Source: Rhizomys pruinosus (taxonomy: Eukaryota > Chordata > Mammalia > Rodentia > Spalacidae). From it: 64,000 bases of DNA. The notes beneath the pieces were generated by a model. The model ran no database searches. It was given only the letters and a program-made list of their open reading frames with translations, and had not been told where the DNA came from. The position numbers and the translations under genes are program-made. This document shows positions 22,737 to 34,589 of the stretch, one piece after another. Location of the stretch: assembly GCA_009823505.1 (NCBI GenBank), contig VZQC01000265.1, positions 1,166,436-1,230,435 of the forward strand, written 5' to 3'. Within the stretch, counting starts at the first letter, position 1. Every line of letters begins with the position of its first letter.

Positions 22737-23666
22737 CGACATGGTGATTCTGCAATATATATATGAATGACAAAGAGACTAAACAGAAACTAAGAAGAAG
22801 AAAAATTCAGTACTCTTCCTGACATCAGCACTACAAAAACTTAAGGTGGTTTCAGTGGGAAAATACCCCAACAAGACAGAATATAGAGGCTAGAAACAGA
22901 GTCACAAGCTTCCAAGTAATCTGTGAAAAGGCAATTGTAATTCAGTGGACCAAGGATGATGTTTTCATAAGTAAGTATAGGTCAACAGATACTTATACAA
23001 GAAAATATTAATATTAACTTCACATTGTACTCACAAAAAATAAAAACTCAGTTTCAAGTGGTCATAGATCTAAATTTGAAAAAGTAAAATAATAAATCCT
23101 GAGAGCACAGCAAATCTTCATGACTTGAGGCAGGCAAAAAGTTCTTAAGATGCAGGAAACATTAAGCGTAAAGGAAAGATTCATAAATTAGAATTCATAA
23201 AATGAAACACTTCTGCACATCATACTAATTACAAAATTAAGAAGCAAGCCAGTGTGCAGGCAAAAATGCTTAGGATGCAGGCCTCTTTTCAGGACTTCCA
23301 ACTAGAAAATATGAAAGTTTTCATAAAAATCGTTACAAGAAACAAACAATAAGCTTTTTACTTGGCAACTAAAATTTCAACTGGCATTCCATAGAAGAGG
23401 TTTTCCAAATGGCCTATACAGGGAATGTTGCTTACTGGGAAACACAGTGAGATATTGCTTCTCAGACACCACTACAAACAGTAGTCCAGAATGACAGCAA
23501 GAGGAGAAAGGAGGATTTCCACACAGATGCCGTGACAGCAGCTGGCATAACCACTTTGGGCGACTGCTCAGCATCAAAGGTTAAGTCCTACCTGTAACCT
23601 ATGACCCACCCACTGCTAGGAGATCCTCAACCAATAGCCCACATAGCTATCTATAAGAATGCTCAC

Positions 23667-23765
23667 AGGCCACATATGGTGGTACAGGCCTAGAACCTGT
23701 ACGCAGAGACAAAAAAGATCACCAAGCCCATCCTGGGCTCCATAATGGAACCTTGTCTAAAAAAC
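23667..23765 (+). repeat. old B1-like monomer
   Basis: ggccacatatggtggtacag at the start and atggaaccttgtctaaaaaa at the end, with a heavily diverged middle. Confidence 0.45.
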
Positions 23766-24000
23766 AATATTCATAACAGCACTATTTATAACAGAGAAAA
23801 TTAGAAACTGTTGAATGTGCATCAAAGATTTTTTTTAAAGTTGGGAAATATGCAACTATGAAACGCTATGCAAAAGTTATTCCATTTGTTTCTAAAATAA
23901 GTAAAACTAACATACTAGTACAACAAAGTAATTTAAGCTACTGATAATCTTTTAGGGGAGATAATTCTTGAAAAAGGCAAAGGTAGGATTGGGGGTGAGG

Positions 24001-24296
24001 GTTATTTGGGATTTTCTGATATGGAGATTAATAACATTGAAGTCCACTGTGTGGAAATGCACAGGGAGTTCTCTGCCTTGTGATCTGTGAGAGTCTCTGC
24101 ATGTACATTAATCTTTAATAGCAAGATTTATCTAAAAACAAGGCTTTGCTGCCTATATTTCTTCTCGATAAATGTAACATGCAACAGGCTCAGGATGTGG
24201 TTTTAGTCTACACCTAGCATTCAAGGAGACTTCTCCCAAACTCACATCTAAGCATTTATTTTTCTCCTCTCAAACATCTTAGCCCAGTCTCTGCTC
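24001..24296. other. no gene or repeat recognised
   Basis: Unassigned DNA just upstream of the 38-bp minisatellite. Confidence 0.4.
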
Positions 24297-24552
24297 TCTC
24301 ACTGCTTGCCAGGGTCTAACCCTGGCCTGTGCTATCTCACTGCTTGCCAGGGTCTTACCCTGGCCTGTGCTATCTCACTGCTTCCCAGTGTCTCACCTAG
24401 CCTCTGCTCTCTCACTGCTTACCAGTGTCTTACCCTAGCCTCTGCTATCTCACTGCTTGCCAGGGTCTTACCCTGGCCTGTGCTATCTCACTGCTTGCCA
24501 GGGTCTTACCCTGGCCTGTGCTATCTCACTGCTTCCCAGTGTCTCACCCTCC
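24297..24552. repeat. 38-bp minisatellite, about 6.7 copies
   Basis: Units start tctcactgcttgccagggtc at 24297, 24335, 24373, 24410, 24448 and 24486, with a partial seventh at 24524. Most are 38 bases; one is 37. Two unit types alternate in blocks: ccagggtcttaccctggcct and ccagtgtct(t/c)acc-(c)tagcct. The array is open in more than one frame because the unit has no stop, so the reading frames of about 85-100 codons across it are not evidence of a gene. Confidence 0.95.
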
Positions 24553-25214
24553 AACCTATATCAACTTAAATCCTTCTCTCCAGAAGCCACCGTCTCTAGA
24601 ATAATTCAAGGCTTTTCTGCACAGTTCCCTCTCCCTATCTCTTTTGCCTCCTTTCCCACTCACTCCAACCCATTCCACACCTCTTCTTCCTTAGGTGATC
24701 CTTCATTCAGCATCAACACCAGTTATTCTCAAATACTTCAACCCCTCTCCTCCAGACTGCCATAGATAGCCTGTGCCCTGTAATGTCACACCCTGTGTGA
24801 TGGTTAGACATTTGCCCATACCTTCTATTATCTGTTAGCTCCAGGAGAGTGAGGCTGTGTCTGTTTGATTTGTCAGTAGGTCATTAGTGCCTAGCACAAT
24901 GACATTATGCGTGGATATGCAGTAAATATTAGCTGAATAAATAAGGAATCAAGTTAGAAGAATCTCTAACCACTTTTACTTAAGAGTTTTTCTCAGGTCT
25001 ACAAGTCTAGGTTTTTTTTCGCATGAGCTGAGTACATTTTCTTCCCTTTTGAAGTTACTTTTTATGACAGAGAAATCAACCATGACCCTGAGGTTAATAA
25101 TCAAGCCATTTAAATTTACTTCAGACCAAAGAATAATTGATTCTCAGTCCAGATATAATTCTGAGTTTAAAATATTTTAAGCATCTTCTAATTCTGGCCC
25201 ACTGTGGAAACAAA
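24553..25214. other. unassigned DNA with one L2-like segment
   Basis: No gene signal. Only the L2-like stretch at 24825-24950 is recognisable. Confidence 0.4.
24825..24950 (+). repeat. L2-like 3' end
   Basis: ttagctccaggagagtgagg, tgcctagcacaatgacatta and cagtaaatattagctgaata follow the order of the L2 3' end as known from mammals. Confidence 0.5.
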
Positions 25215-25293
25215 AAGAATGTTTGAAGGTTCCACATTCTTCCGTCATTGTCTATAAAGAGAGAAAAAGAAAACACTGAATTTGTCATATTGC
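25215..25293. repeat. left copy of a ~75-80-bp duplication flanking the plus-strand L1
   Basis: Shares tcattgtctataaaga and cactgaatttgt and the surrounding sequence with 36120-36203, about 87% identical by eye. One copy lies just 5' of the L1 start and the other just 3' of its A-rich end, so this looks like an unusually long target-site duplication. Confidence 0.7.
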
Positions 25294-26003
25294 CTGCTCC
25301 TGGACCACAGCTCTGGCTCAGCTAGAGCTCAGCTCCCAGCAGCTCAAGCTCCGGGTCCTGACAGGTGAGGCAGAGCACCACCCATCCACCCAGAGACAAG
25401 ACTCCCATAGGAGTGACTTGGCACCCAGCAGGTGAGACAGAAGCCTAGAGGCCCATACAGCTCAGCTCTGGTGATATATGAGAATCCCAACCCATTAGCT
25501 AGAAAACACCTAGGGCCCCTCCCCTGGCTCCAGGCTAAGCTTGCCTGGCACTGGATCCAGATCCAGATGCTAACAGCCAGTCCAGGAGAACCAGCAGGTG
25601 TGCCTCACACCATGCAAAGTTCAAGGCAACCTGATTGTTACCTTACCTGGGCCTCTGGAGAAGTTCCAGACTAGATGGGTAAGAACTAGCTAGCTGGTCC
25701 CTCCAGTACAAAATAAAAGTGAAAACCTGAAGCCTAGACCATCTAGCTTTTCATAACTAACAAGAAGAAGGCAACTGAAGAAAACAACAAAGTGAATCTT
25801 CAATTCAACTAAGAAACACTTGAGTTTCATAACAGAATAATTATAAAACAATAAAACAAATCCACATGCCAAAATCACAATGAAAAAACAATAACATAAA
25901 ATTCCCAAATAATAAGTCCTCACTAAATACTACCAACCCTGTAGAAGACTCCTACAATGAGAAGGCCCTAGAAGTAACCCAGGACACAGATCTTAAAAGA
26001 ACT

Positions 26004-26006
<3 letters not shown>

Positions 26007-26038
<32 letters not shown>
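26007..26038. repeat. (TA)n tract in L1 ORF1
   Basis: Pure TA run that breaks the ORF1 frame of the plus-strand L1. Confidence 0.95.
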
Positions 26039-26042
<4 letters not shown>

Positions 26043-26999
26043 AGAATTCAAGGAATTTAAAGAATACACAAACAAACAAATCAAAGAACTAGAAGGAGAT
26101 AGAGATAGTCTAAAAGAAGAGAATGATAAACTTCAGAATGATATGGAAATACTGAAGAAAACTCAGGCTGAAATGAAAAAGAAAACTGAACAATCATCCA
26201 GCCATCAAGAGAAAGCTTCAGTAACAGAATGAATAAAATAGAAAATGGACTACCAAGACTGGAAGATAACATGGAAGAACTGGAATATTCATGCAAAGTA
26301 TATGAAAAATTTTAAAAAAGCACAGGAGTGGAATAATCAGGAAATGTGGGACACTATGAAAAGATGAAACCTACACATCATAGGTATAGAAGAAAGAGAA
26401 GAATCCCAGGATAATGGTATTGACCAGATATTCGCATAATTATAGAAGAAATTTTCCCCAAGTTGAAAAAAGACATATACATACAAATGCAAGAAGCACA
26501 TAGAACACCAAATAGACAAGACCAGAAGAGAAATTCCCCATTCCATATAATAGTTAAAATGCTAGTTCACAACAAAGAAAAAATACTAAAAGCTACAAGA
26601 GAAAAACAAGTCACATATAAAGCAAAACCCATCAGAATTACAGCTGAATTTTCAGTGCAAACGATGAAAGCCAGAAGAGCTTTGACCAAAGTATTCCCAG
26701 TTCTAAATGACTATAGATGCCAACCCAGAATATTTTACCCAGGAAAAATGTCTATTATAGTTGAAGGAGAAAAAAATATTTTTCATGACATAAACAGGAT
26801 GAAAGACTACATGTCCAGAAAATCAAACCATTCAGAAAATACTTAAAGCAATACAAACAGTGGAAGAAAGGAACAACTATTCCCAAGTGGCAAGAGAAAG
26901 TAATTAATGAAGGCATAACACCAGAAATACAAACCTAGACCAAAAATGCAAACAGAAACTAAATTGACGGGAAGCATATACATCTCTCAATAGTAACCT

Positions 27000-29291
27000 T
27001 AAATATTAATGGTCTGAACACCCAATCAAGAAACAAAGACTAGGAGAATGGATTAAGAAATTGAATCCATCTTTTTGTTTTTGTTATCTACAAGAAACCC
27101 ATCTCACCTTCAAGGACAGGCACTATCTTAAAGTGAAAGGATGGAAAAAATATTCCAAGAAAATGGTACTAAGAATTAAGCACCAGTTGCTATTCCAATA
27201 TCAGACAAAATAGACTTCAAGTTAAAACTAATCAGAAGAGATGAAGAGGGTCACTACATTCTTATCAAAGGAACAATTAACCATGAAGATTTCATAAATC
27301 ATAAATATATAAACACCAAACTCTGGTACACCGAACTTCATAAACACAAATTCTAGAAGACTTTAAGGCACAGATTAACCCAACATACTAATAGTAGGGG
27401 ACTTCAATACCCTACTGCACCCATTAGACAGGTCAACTGGACGAAGAATAAACAGAGAGACATCTGAACTAAACAACACAATACACCAAATGGACCTAAC
27501 AGACATCCACTGAATATTCTACCCTAACACCAAAAAATATACTTTCTATTCAGTGCCCCATGAAACATTCTCCAAAATTGACCATATACTAGGACAAAGA
27601 ACAAACCTCAATAAATACAAAAAAATTGAAATAATCCAATGCATTCTATCAGACACAATGCAATAAAGCTTAATATCAACACCAGAGAAAAAGCCCTACT
27701 ATGTACAAGAACTCATGGAGACTAAACAACACACTCCTGAATAATGAACGGGTCAAGGGAGAAATAATGAAAAAAATAAAAGTTTTACTGGAATTAAATG
27801 TAAAGGACAATACAACACAACAAAACCTATGGGACACTTTAAAAGCAGACCTAAGAGGAAAATTTATAGCCCTAAGTACCTATATTTTAAAAAGAACACA
27901 AATAAATGATCTAACACTACAACTAAAAATGACAACAATGAGTCCCAAATCCAAAAGACAAGAAGAAATAACAAAAATCAGAGTGGAGAAGTAGAGATCA
28001 ATGAAATAGAAACAGAGAAAAAACACAAAGTACCAATGACTCCAATAGCTGGTTCTTTGAAAGGATAAACAAGATAGACAGATCTCTAGCCCAGTTAACC
28101 AAAAGAAAGAAAGAACAACTCTAAATCAATAAAATTAGAGATGAAAAGAGAAGCATCAAAACAGATAACAAAAAGAGATCCAGAAAATTATGCAAGAATA
28201 CTTTAAAAACCTATAATCTATTACATTTGAAAACCTAAGAGAAATGGATGAAATCTAAAATCATGGAAATCAACAAAGCTTAACCAAAAAGAGATTGACA
28301 GCTTAAACAGACCTATAACATATGAGGAAATTGAAACAGTAAAATAAAACCTCCCAACTAAACATAGCCCAGGCCCAGATGGATTTACGGCAGAATTCTA
28401 TGAGACATTTAATGAGGACCTACAAACACTTTTACTCGAATTATGCAAAAGGGTAGAAACAGAGGGAAGTCTCCCAAATTCCTTCTATGAAGCCAGCATC
28501 ATTCTAATACCCAAAATAGCAAAGATACAACCAAAAAAGAAAACTTTAGACCCATTTCTTTAATGAACATAGATGCAAAAATTCTCAACAAAATACTTGC
28601 AACAGCATACAGGCACCTATCAAAAAGATCATCCACTGTGACCAAGTCAAATTTATATCAGAGATGCAGGGACGGTTCAACATACATAAATCAATAAATG
28701 TCATAAAGCACATAAATGTGCTGAAAGATAAAAACAATGTGGTCATCTCAACTGATAAAGAAAAGGCCTTTGATAAAATTCAACATGACTTCATGTTTAA
28801 AGTCCTAGAGGGAATTGGAGTGGAGGGAACAATCCTAAACATAATTAAAGCCATATACAACAAATCCATAACTAGCATCATTCTAAATTGGGAGAGATTA
28901 GATGCACTCTCAAAGTCAGGAACCTAGCAAAGCTGCTCATATCACCACTCCTTTTCAATATAGTGCTGAAATGCTTGCTAGGGCAGTAAGACAAGAAAAG
29001 GAAATTAAAGTAGTATCTCAGAAGACAAAAGGAAAAAAATAAAATAAAGTAGTATTAATTGGAAAAGAGGAGATCAAACTATCCCTTTCTGCAGATGACA
29101 TGATAGTATACCTAAGGAATACCAAAAATTCCACCAGAAAACTCCTGGAAATGATTAACAGTTTCAGTAAGGTGGCATATTGCAAAATTAATCTAGAAAA
29201 ATCAGTAGACTTTATACCAACAACAGAAAATTTAGAGAAGGAATACAGGGAGACCATCCCATAAACAATAGCCATAACTAGATAGATAGAT

Positions 29292-29348
<57 letters not shown>

Positions 29349-30023
29349 AATATTCCAGAACAAACCTGACCAAAGACACTAAAGATCTCTACAAGGAAAA
29401 ATTTAAGTCCTTAAAGAAGGAGATTGAAGAAGACACCAGAAGATGTAAGGACCACCTATGCTCATGGATTGGAAGAATTAATATAGTAAAAGTGATGATC
29501 CTACCCAAAGGCATATATAGTTTCAATTCAATCCCAATTAAAATGCCCGTGAATTTCTTCACAGATTTAGAAACAAAGTCCTAAAATTCACATGGAAAAA
29601 AAGACACCCTGAATAGCCAAAGCAAAGCTTTTTCCTGAGGAAAAAGAGTAATGCGAGGGGAATTATTATACCAGACCTCAAACTATATTACAGGGGTAGA
29701 GTCATAAAAACATCCTGGTACTGGCAGAAAAAACAGACCCATAGATCAATGGAACAAAATTGATGTTCCAAACTTGAGCACATGCAATTTCATCCACCTC
29801 ATATTTGACAAAGGGCCAAGAACACTCAATGGAGGAAAGACAGCAGCTTTAGCAAATGGTGTTGGCAAAGCTGGATCACCACTTGTAGAAGAATGAAATT
29901 AAACCCCTACCTCTTGCCCTGTACAAAAGTCAACTCCAGATGGATCAAAGACCTCAATGTGAAACCTGAAACTCTGAAAATGATAGAAGAAAATGCTGGC
30001 AGTAACCTACAAGATATAGGTAC
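27000..30023 (+). pseudogene. L1 ORF2 5' portion (endonuclease, reverse transcriptase), broken
   Basis: ORF2 proteins nick genomic DNA and copy their RNA at the nick. Open fragments include 27701-27994 and 28664-28927; the latter has [20 protein letters not shown], a reverse-transcriptase core motif. A GATA repeat at 29279-29346 interrupts the region after the SADD box. Several stops and frame changes lie between the fragments. Confidence 0.85.
29279..29346. repeat. (GATA)n microsatellite inside L1 ORF2
   Basis: About 16 GATA units, one imperfect, in the middle of the reverse transcriptase region. They follow a host 'actagata' sequence that could have seeded the expansion. Confidence 0.95.
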
Positions 30024-30038
30024 AGGAAAAGACTTTCT

Positions 30039-30211
30039 TTTTTATTGCTATATATATTTGTACAAGATTATGTTACAAATCAAATCTAGACCTGTGTCCC
30101 CCTCCCTAGCCCCCCACCAAAGCTCATGCATTCTGCCAAACATGTTTTTCATCTTTTTCTCAGTCCTTCTCAAAATTCTCAATATAGTTGACTGTTTCAA
30201 GCAGAAGTTCA

Positions 30212-30245
<34 letters not shown>

Positions 30246-30372
30246 TTGTTGTTGTTGTTGTTGTTGTTGTTTGATTTTTTTTTGTTGTCATTGTTGTTTT
30301 TCCAATATGGCCCTCTCACCTACTTGGACCAAAGCTCAGGAGCCCTGCACAAGAAATACTACTACTATGTAA
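30039..30372 (-). mobile_element. 3' UTR of the inserted L1, with poly(A)/(AAC)n internal tract
   Basis: On the plus strand: T30 at about 30212-30243, then (GTT)n to about 30270, then more T. The module catgcattctgccaaacatg beside a C-rich stretch lies at 30124-30143. The same order recurs at 63702-63955, showing that the GTT/AAC tract belongs to this L1 subfamily. Confidence 0.85.
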
Positions 30373-33300
30373 TTGGCGCTAGCATCCACAGATGAGGGTA
30401 CCATTCGTCGTTTGTTTTCTGGGACTGTGTTACTTCACTTAACATATATCTATCTCAGTTCCATCATTTACCTGCAAAGTTCGTGATGTCATCTTTCTTT
30501 ACTGCTGATAGAACTCCATTGTGTAGATGTTCACATTTTCTCTATTCACTTGTCAGTTTGAGGGCACATGGGTTGGTCCAGGTCTTGCTATTGTGAAGAG
30601 AGCTGAATAAACATGCTGTACATTTACGCCATAGATGTATCTCTGCAGTAAAGAGTCTTGTGGTACATCCAAGGAAATGGTATGGCTGGGTCAGGGGGAA
30701 AGTTCATTCCAAGTCTTCCCAAGGGTTCTCCACACTGCTTTCCACCGTGGCTGTACAGTTTAATTCCACAGCACTTGATGAGTGTTCTCCTTTCCCCACA
30801 ACCTCTCCAGCACTTGGTATCATTTGTGTTCTATCCTAGCCAGTCTTATTGGAGAGATGATATCTTAGAGTGGTTCTGATTTACATTTCCTTAATGATTA
30901 ATGATGTTGAACACTTCTTAAGATGTTTCTCACGCCATCTCTAACTCCTCACTTGTGAAGTCTCTGTTCAACTCTTTGCTCCATTATTGAGTGGGTCATT
31001 TGTTTTCTTCTTTGTTTTTGAGTAGTTTTATATTTGGAAATCAATGCTTTGTCAGATATTTTTGCAGTGAGGTTTCCTCCACTCTGTGGGATTTCTCTTC
31101 ACTTCCTGATTGTTTCTTTCACTGTCAGAACCTCGAGTTTAATGAGGCCCATTTGTCAATTGTCAGCCTTAATTCTTGCACAGCTGCTGTCTGATTAGGA
31201 AATCTTTCCTAGCCTATATTTTGTAGGGCTGCTGCCACATTTTCTTCTATCGCCTCAGGGTTTGGGGTTTCACGTTGAGGTCTTTGATCATCTGGGTTGA
31301 CGTTTGTACAGGGTGAGAGGTAGGTGTTTAATTTTCATTCTTATACAATGGTGATCCAGTTTTGCCAACACCACTTGCTGCAAGATGCTGTCTTTTTCCC
31401 ATTGTATCTTCTTGGCCCCCTTGTCAAATATGAGGATGGCTTGTTTATTCTAAGTTGTATGTGCCCAAGTTTGGTCTTCGTTTGGTTCCATGGTCAACTG
31501 TCTGTTTTTGTGCCAGTACCAGGCTGTTTTATGACTTACCCTGTAGTATAGTTTGAAGTTTGGTATAGGATCTCCCCCCCACCCCCGTATTGCTCTTTTC
31601 ACCAAGGTTGTTTTGGCTATTCGGGGTCTTTTTGTTTTTCCAAATGATATTTAAGGACTTTTTTCCAAGCTGTGAAGAAACTCTTGGGAATTTTAATTGG
31701 GATTGCTTGAAATTTATTTAATAACAGATTTGGGAGTATGTCCATTTTTACTATATTAATTTCCCCAATCCACATGAGCATGGGGAGGTTTTTTCCATCT
31801 TCTGATGTCTTCTTCAATTTCTTTCTTTAAGGTCTACAAATTTTGTTTAGAGATCTTTGGTGTCTTTGGTTTAGGTTTGTTACCTAAGCTCATTTTATTG
31901 TTTTTGAGGCTTTGTGAGTGGGAAGGTTCTCTGAATTCATTCTCAGTTTGCTTTGTTGTTGGTGTAAAGAAAAGGCACTGATTTTTTTAGGTTAATTTTA
32001 TCCTGCCACTTTTGCTGGCTGTTAATCATTTCAGGAGTTTTTATCCACTTAGAACACAATCATCATCAACAAATAGGATAGCTTGACTTGTTTTTCCATT
32101 AGTACTCCTTTAATCTCCTTTTCTTGCCTTAATCTGTCCTAAGCAAGTGTTTCAAGCACTCCTATTGACTAGGGTGGTGACAGAGGGGCAGCCTTGCCGA
32201 GTTCCTACCTTTAAAGGGAATGTGTTCTGTCATTTCCCCATTTAGGATGATATTGGCTGTGGGTTCCTGTATATGGCTTTGACTACATTGAGGAATGATC
32301 CCTCCAATCCAATTCCTTCTAGGACTTAACGCATGAAGGGATGCTGGTTTTGTCAAACTCTTTTCAGCATCAATTGAGTCATGGTGTGTTTTTGTCTTTC
32401 ATTCCATTTTATTGTGTTTGATTGATGTTTTATTGATTTTTTGTTGTTGTAACCATCCCTCCATCTCTGGTTCTGAATCCATTGGTCATATGGTGATTTC
32501 TTGCTGTGGTCGTGTGCGATTTGCAGTATCCGTTTAGAATTTTGGCATCTGTGTTCATTGGGGATATGGGTCTATAGTTCCTCCTTTTTGGTTGATCTTT
32601 ACCTGGTTTTGATAGTGTGATTCTAGCTTCATAGAAGGAATTGGGAGAATTCCCTATGTTTGTATCTTCAAACATTTCAGTAATAATGGTTTGTTGGTTT
32701 TTGAAATTGTTTTTATAGAATTCTGCCGTGATACCACCTGGACCTGGGTTTTTTTGTTGGGAGGTCTTTACATCTTCAATTTCTTCTAATACTATGGGTC
32801 TATGTTAGGTTGTCGATCTCTTCTTGTGTGCTTCGTGATTCCCAGGATTTCAGATATTCATTCCATTTCTTCTAGTTTTCAACTTGGTAGGAATATAGGT
32901 TTTTGAAGTATCCATATGATTTCTGGATCTTTTCATTGTCTGTTGTGCTATTTTCTTTTATCACTGATTGTATTGATTGGAGTTTTTCTTGCTTTCTTTG
33001 GTTAACTGGGCCAGAGGTCTGTCTAATCTTGTTTATTCTTCAAAGAACCAATTTTGGTTCATTGATTTTTTTGTATGTTTTCTTTGTTTCTTTTCATTGT
33101 TTCTGCTCCTGATTTTTGTTATTTCTTCTTGTCGTTGCATTTAGGGTTCATCTTGCTCTCAAGTGCTTTTAGCTGCAAGTTAGATCATTCACTTTTTACT
33201 CTTTCTGTTTTTCTAATGTAGGCATCCCAGGGCTATAAACTTCCTCTCAGGACTGCTTTAGGGTATCCCATAGGTTTTTGTCGTGTTGTATTATCATTGT

Positions 33301-34140
33301 CATTCAGTTCCAGGAATGCTTTTATTCTTTCTTTATCTCTTCCTTGACCCATCATATTTCAAGAGTGTGTTGTTTAGTCTCCATGTGTTCTTGTACTACT
33401 TGGAGCTTATTGGTGTTACTATTGAGCTTTTTTGCACTGCTGGTCTGATAGAATTCATGAAATATTCAATCTTTTTGTTTTGTGGAGGTTTCTTCTGTGT
33501 CCATATGAGGTCGATTTTGGAAGAATGTTCCGTGGGGATGCTGCTGTAGAAGTGTATTCTCTAGTATTAGGGTGGAATATTGGTAGATGTCTATGAGGTT
33601 CCACTTGGTGTATCATATCTTTCAGTTCAGATGTCCTCTCTGTTTATTCTTTTTCCTGTTGACCGTCCAAAGGACTCAGTGGGGTATTGAAGTCCCCTAC
33701 TATGAGGTACTGGGGTTAGTCTGTGACTTATGGTCCTGGATAATTGTCTTTATAAAGTTGGGTGCACCAGAGTTTGGGGCATATATATTCATAATTGTGA
33801 AATCTTCTTGGTGAATTGTTCCTTTGATAAAATGTAATGGCCTTCTTTGTCTCTTCTGATGTCTTTTACTTTGAAGTCTATTTTGTCTGATATTAAAATA
33901 GCAACACCTGCTTTCTTTTTGGTACCATTTGCTTGGAATATTTTTTTCCATCCTTTCACTTTAAGGTGGTGCCTGTCCTTGAAGGTAAGATGTGTTTCTT
34001 GTAGACAGCATATCGATGGATTCTGTTTCCTAATCCAGTCTCCCAGTCTATGTCTTTTGATTGGGGAATTTAGTCCATTAATATTTAAGGTTATGACTGA
34101 TAGGTTTGTGTTGCTTCCTTTTGCCTTATTATCCATTTGC
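30373..34140 (-). pseudogene. L1 ORF2 of the inserted copy, broken
   Basis: The endonuclease part is open at 34136-33789 (LNINGLNSPIKRHRLGDWIR, CCLQETHLTF). Reverse transcriptase parts lie at 32675-32430 (SKPGKD, NYRPIS), and a later part at 31817-31617 (INIVKMDILPNLL). The pieces lie in different frames and are separated by stops, so no full ORF2 product is possible. Confidence 0.9.
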
Positions 34141-34177
34141 GGTTTTGGTCTAGGTTTCTACTTCTGCAGTTATGCTT

Positions 34178-34574
34178 TTATTGATTTCTCTTTCTAGGTG
34201 CCTGGGGATGGTTGCTCCTTTCTTCTGTCCTTTGAATTGCTTCAAGTATTCTCTGAAGAGATGGTTTTCCGGACATGTACTCTTTCATCTTATTTATGTC
34301 ATGGAAGGTTTTTCTCTCCCCTTCAAGTATAATTGACATTTTTGCTGGGTATAGTAACCTGGGTTGGCATCTATTGTCCTTTAACACTGGGAATGCTTTG
34401 CTCCACATTCTTCTTGCTTTCAAAGTTTGCACTGAGAAGTCAGTTGTAATTCTGATAGGTTTCCCCTTATAGGTCACTTGTTGTTTTTCTCTTGTGGCTT
34501 TAAGAATTTTGTCTTTGTTTTGGGTGTCTAGCATTTTGACTATGATGTGGCGTGGAGAGTTTCTTTTCTGATTT
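34178..34574 (-). pseudogene. L1 ORF1 C-terminal part of the inserted copy
   Basis: About 130 codons of ORF1, the RNA-binding chaperone of L1, are open and end at 34178. They include TREKQQVTYKGKPIRITTDF and FHDINKMKEYMSGK. The 5' end of ORF1 is missing because the insertion is truncated at 34574. The open frame extends artificially into the host L1. Confidence 0.9.
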
Positions 34575-34589
34575 AGGAAAAGACTTTCT

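Larger units (their letters stand above)
18240..24000 (+). mobile_element. ancient L1M-like copy B, heavily decayed
   Basis: ORF1-tail motifs at 18500-18720 (caccttcaaaggaccaataa, agagttctgcatgcagccaa). ORF2 middle parts lie at 20440-21430. Later ORF2 parts lie at 22330-23400 (aacaacaaaaagaatccatg, taatcccaaacaaaacctca). A 3' end lies near 23770-23900 (attcataacagcactattta). All frames are broken and several SINEs interrupt it. Same orientation as copy A and close behind it. Confidence 0.6.
30024..34589 (-). mobile_element. 5'-truncated L1 inserted in the plus-strand L1
   Basis: Element body at 30039-34574, bounded by an identical 15-bp duplication, aggaaaagactttct, at 30024-30038 and 34575-34589. 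Read on the minus strand it starts inside ORF1 (KRNSPRHIIVKMLDTQ), runs through ORF2 and ends in a 3' UTR and short A tail at the left. Truncation inside ORF1 is typical of incomplete target-primed reverse transcription. ORF2 is broken. Confidence 0.96.

Noticed and set aside
24297..24552. CRISPR-like regular repeats
   Set aside because: The units are directly adjacent without unique spacers, and this is mammalian DNA.
24306..24765. Open frames of 87 and 102 codons over the minisatellite
   Set aside because: A 38-base stop-free unit keeps several frames open; no start context or homologue supports a gene.
29893..30372. Open frame of 159 codons spanning the L1/L1 junction
   Set aside because: It joins host ORF2 to the antisense 3' UTR of the inserted L1, including the poly(T). 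It is a chance fusion.
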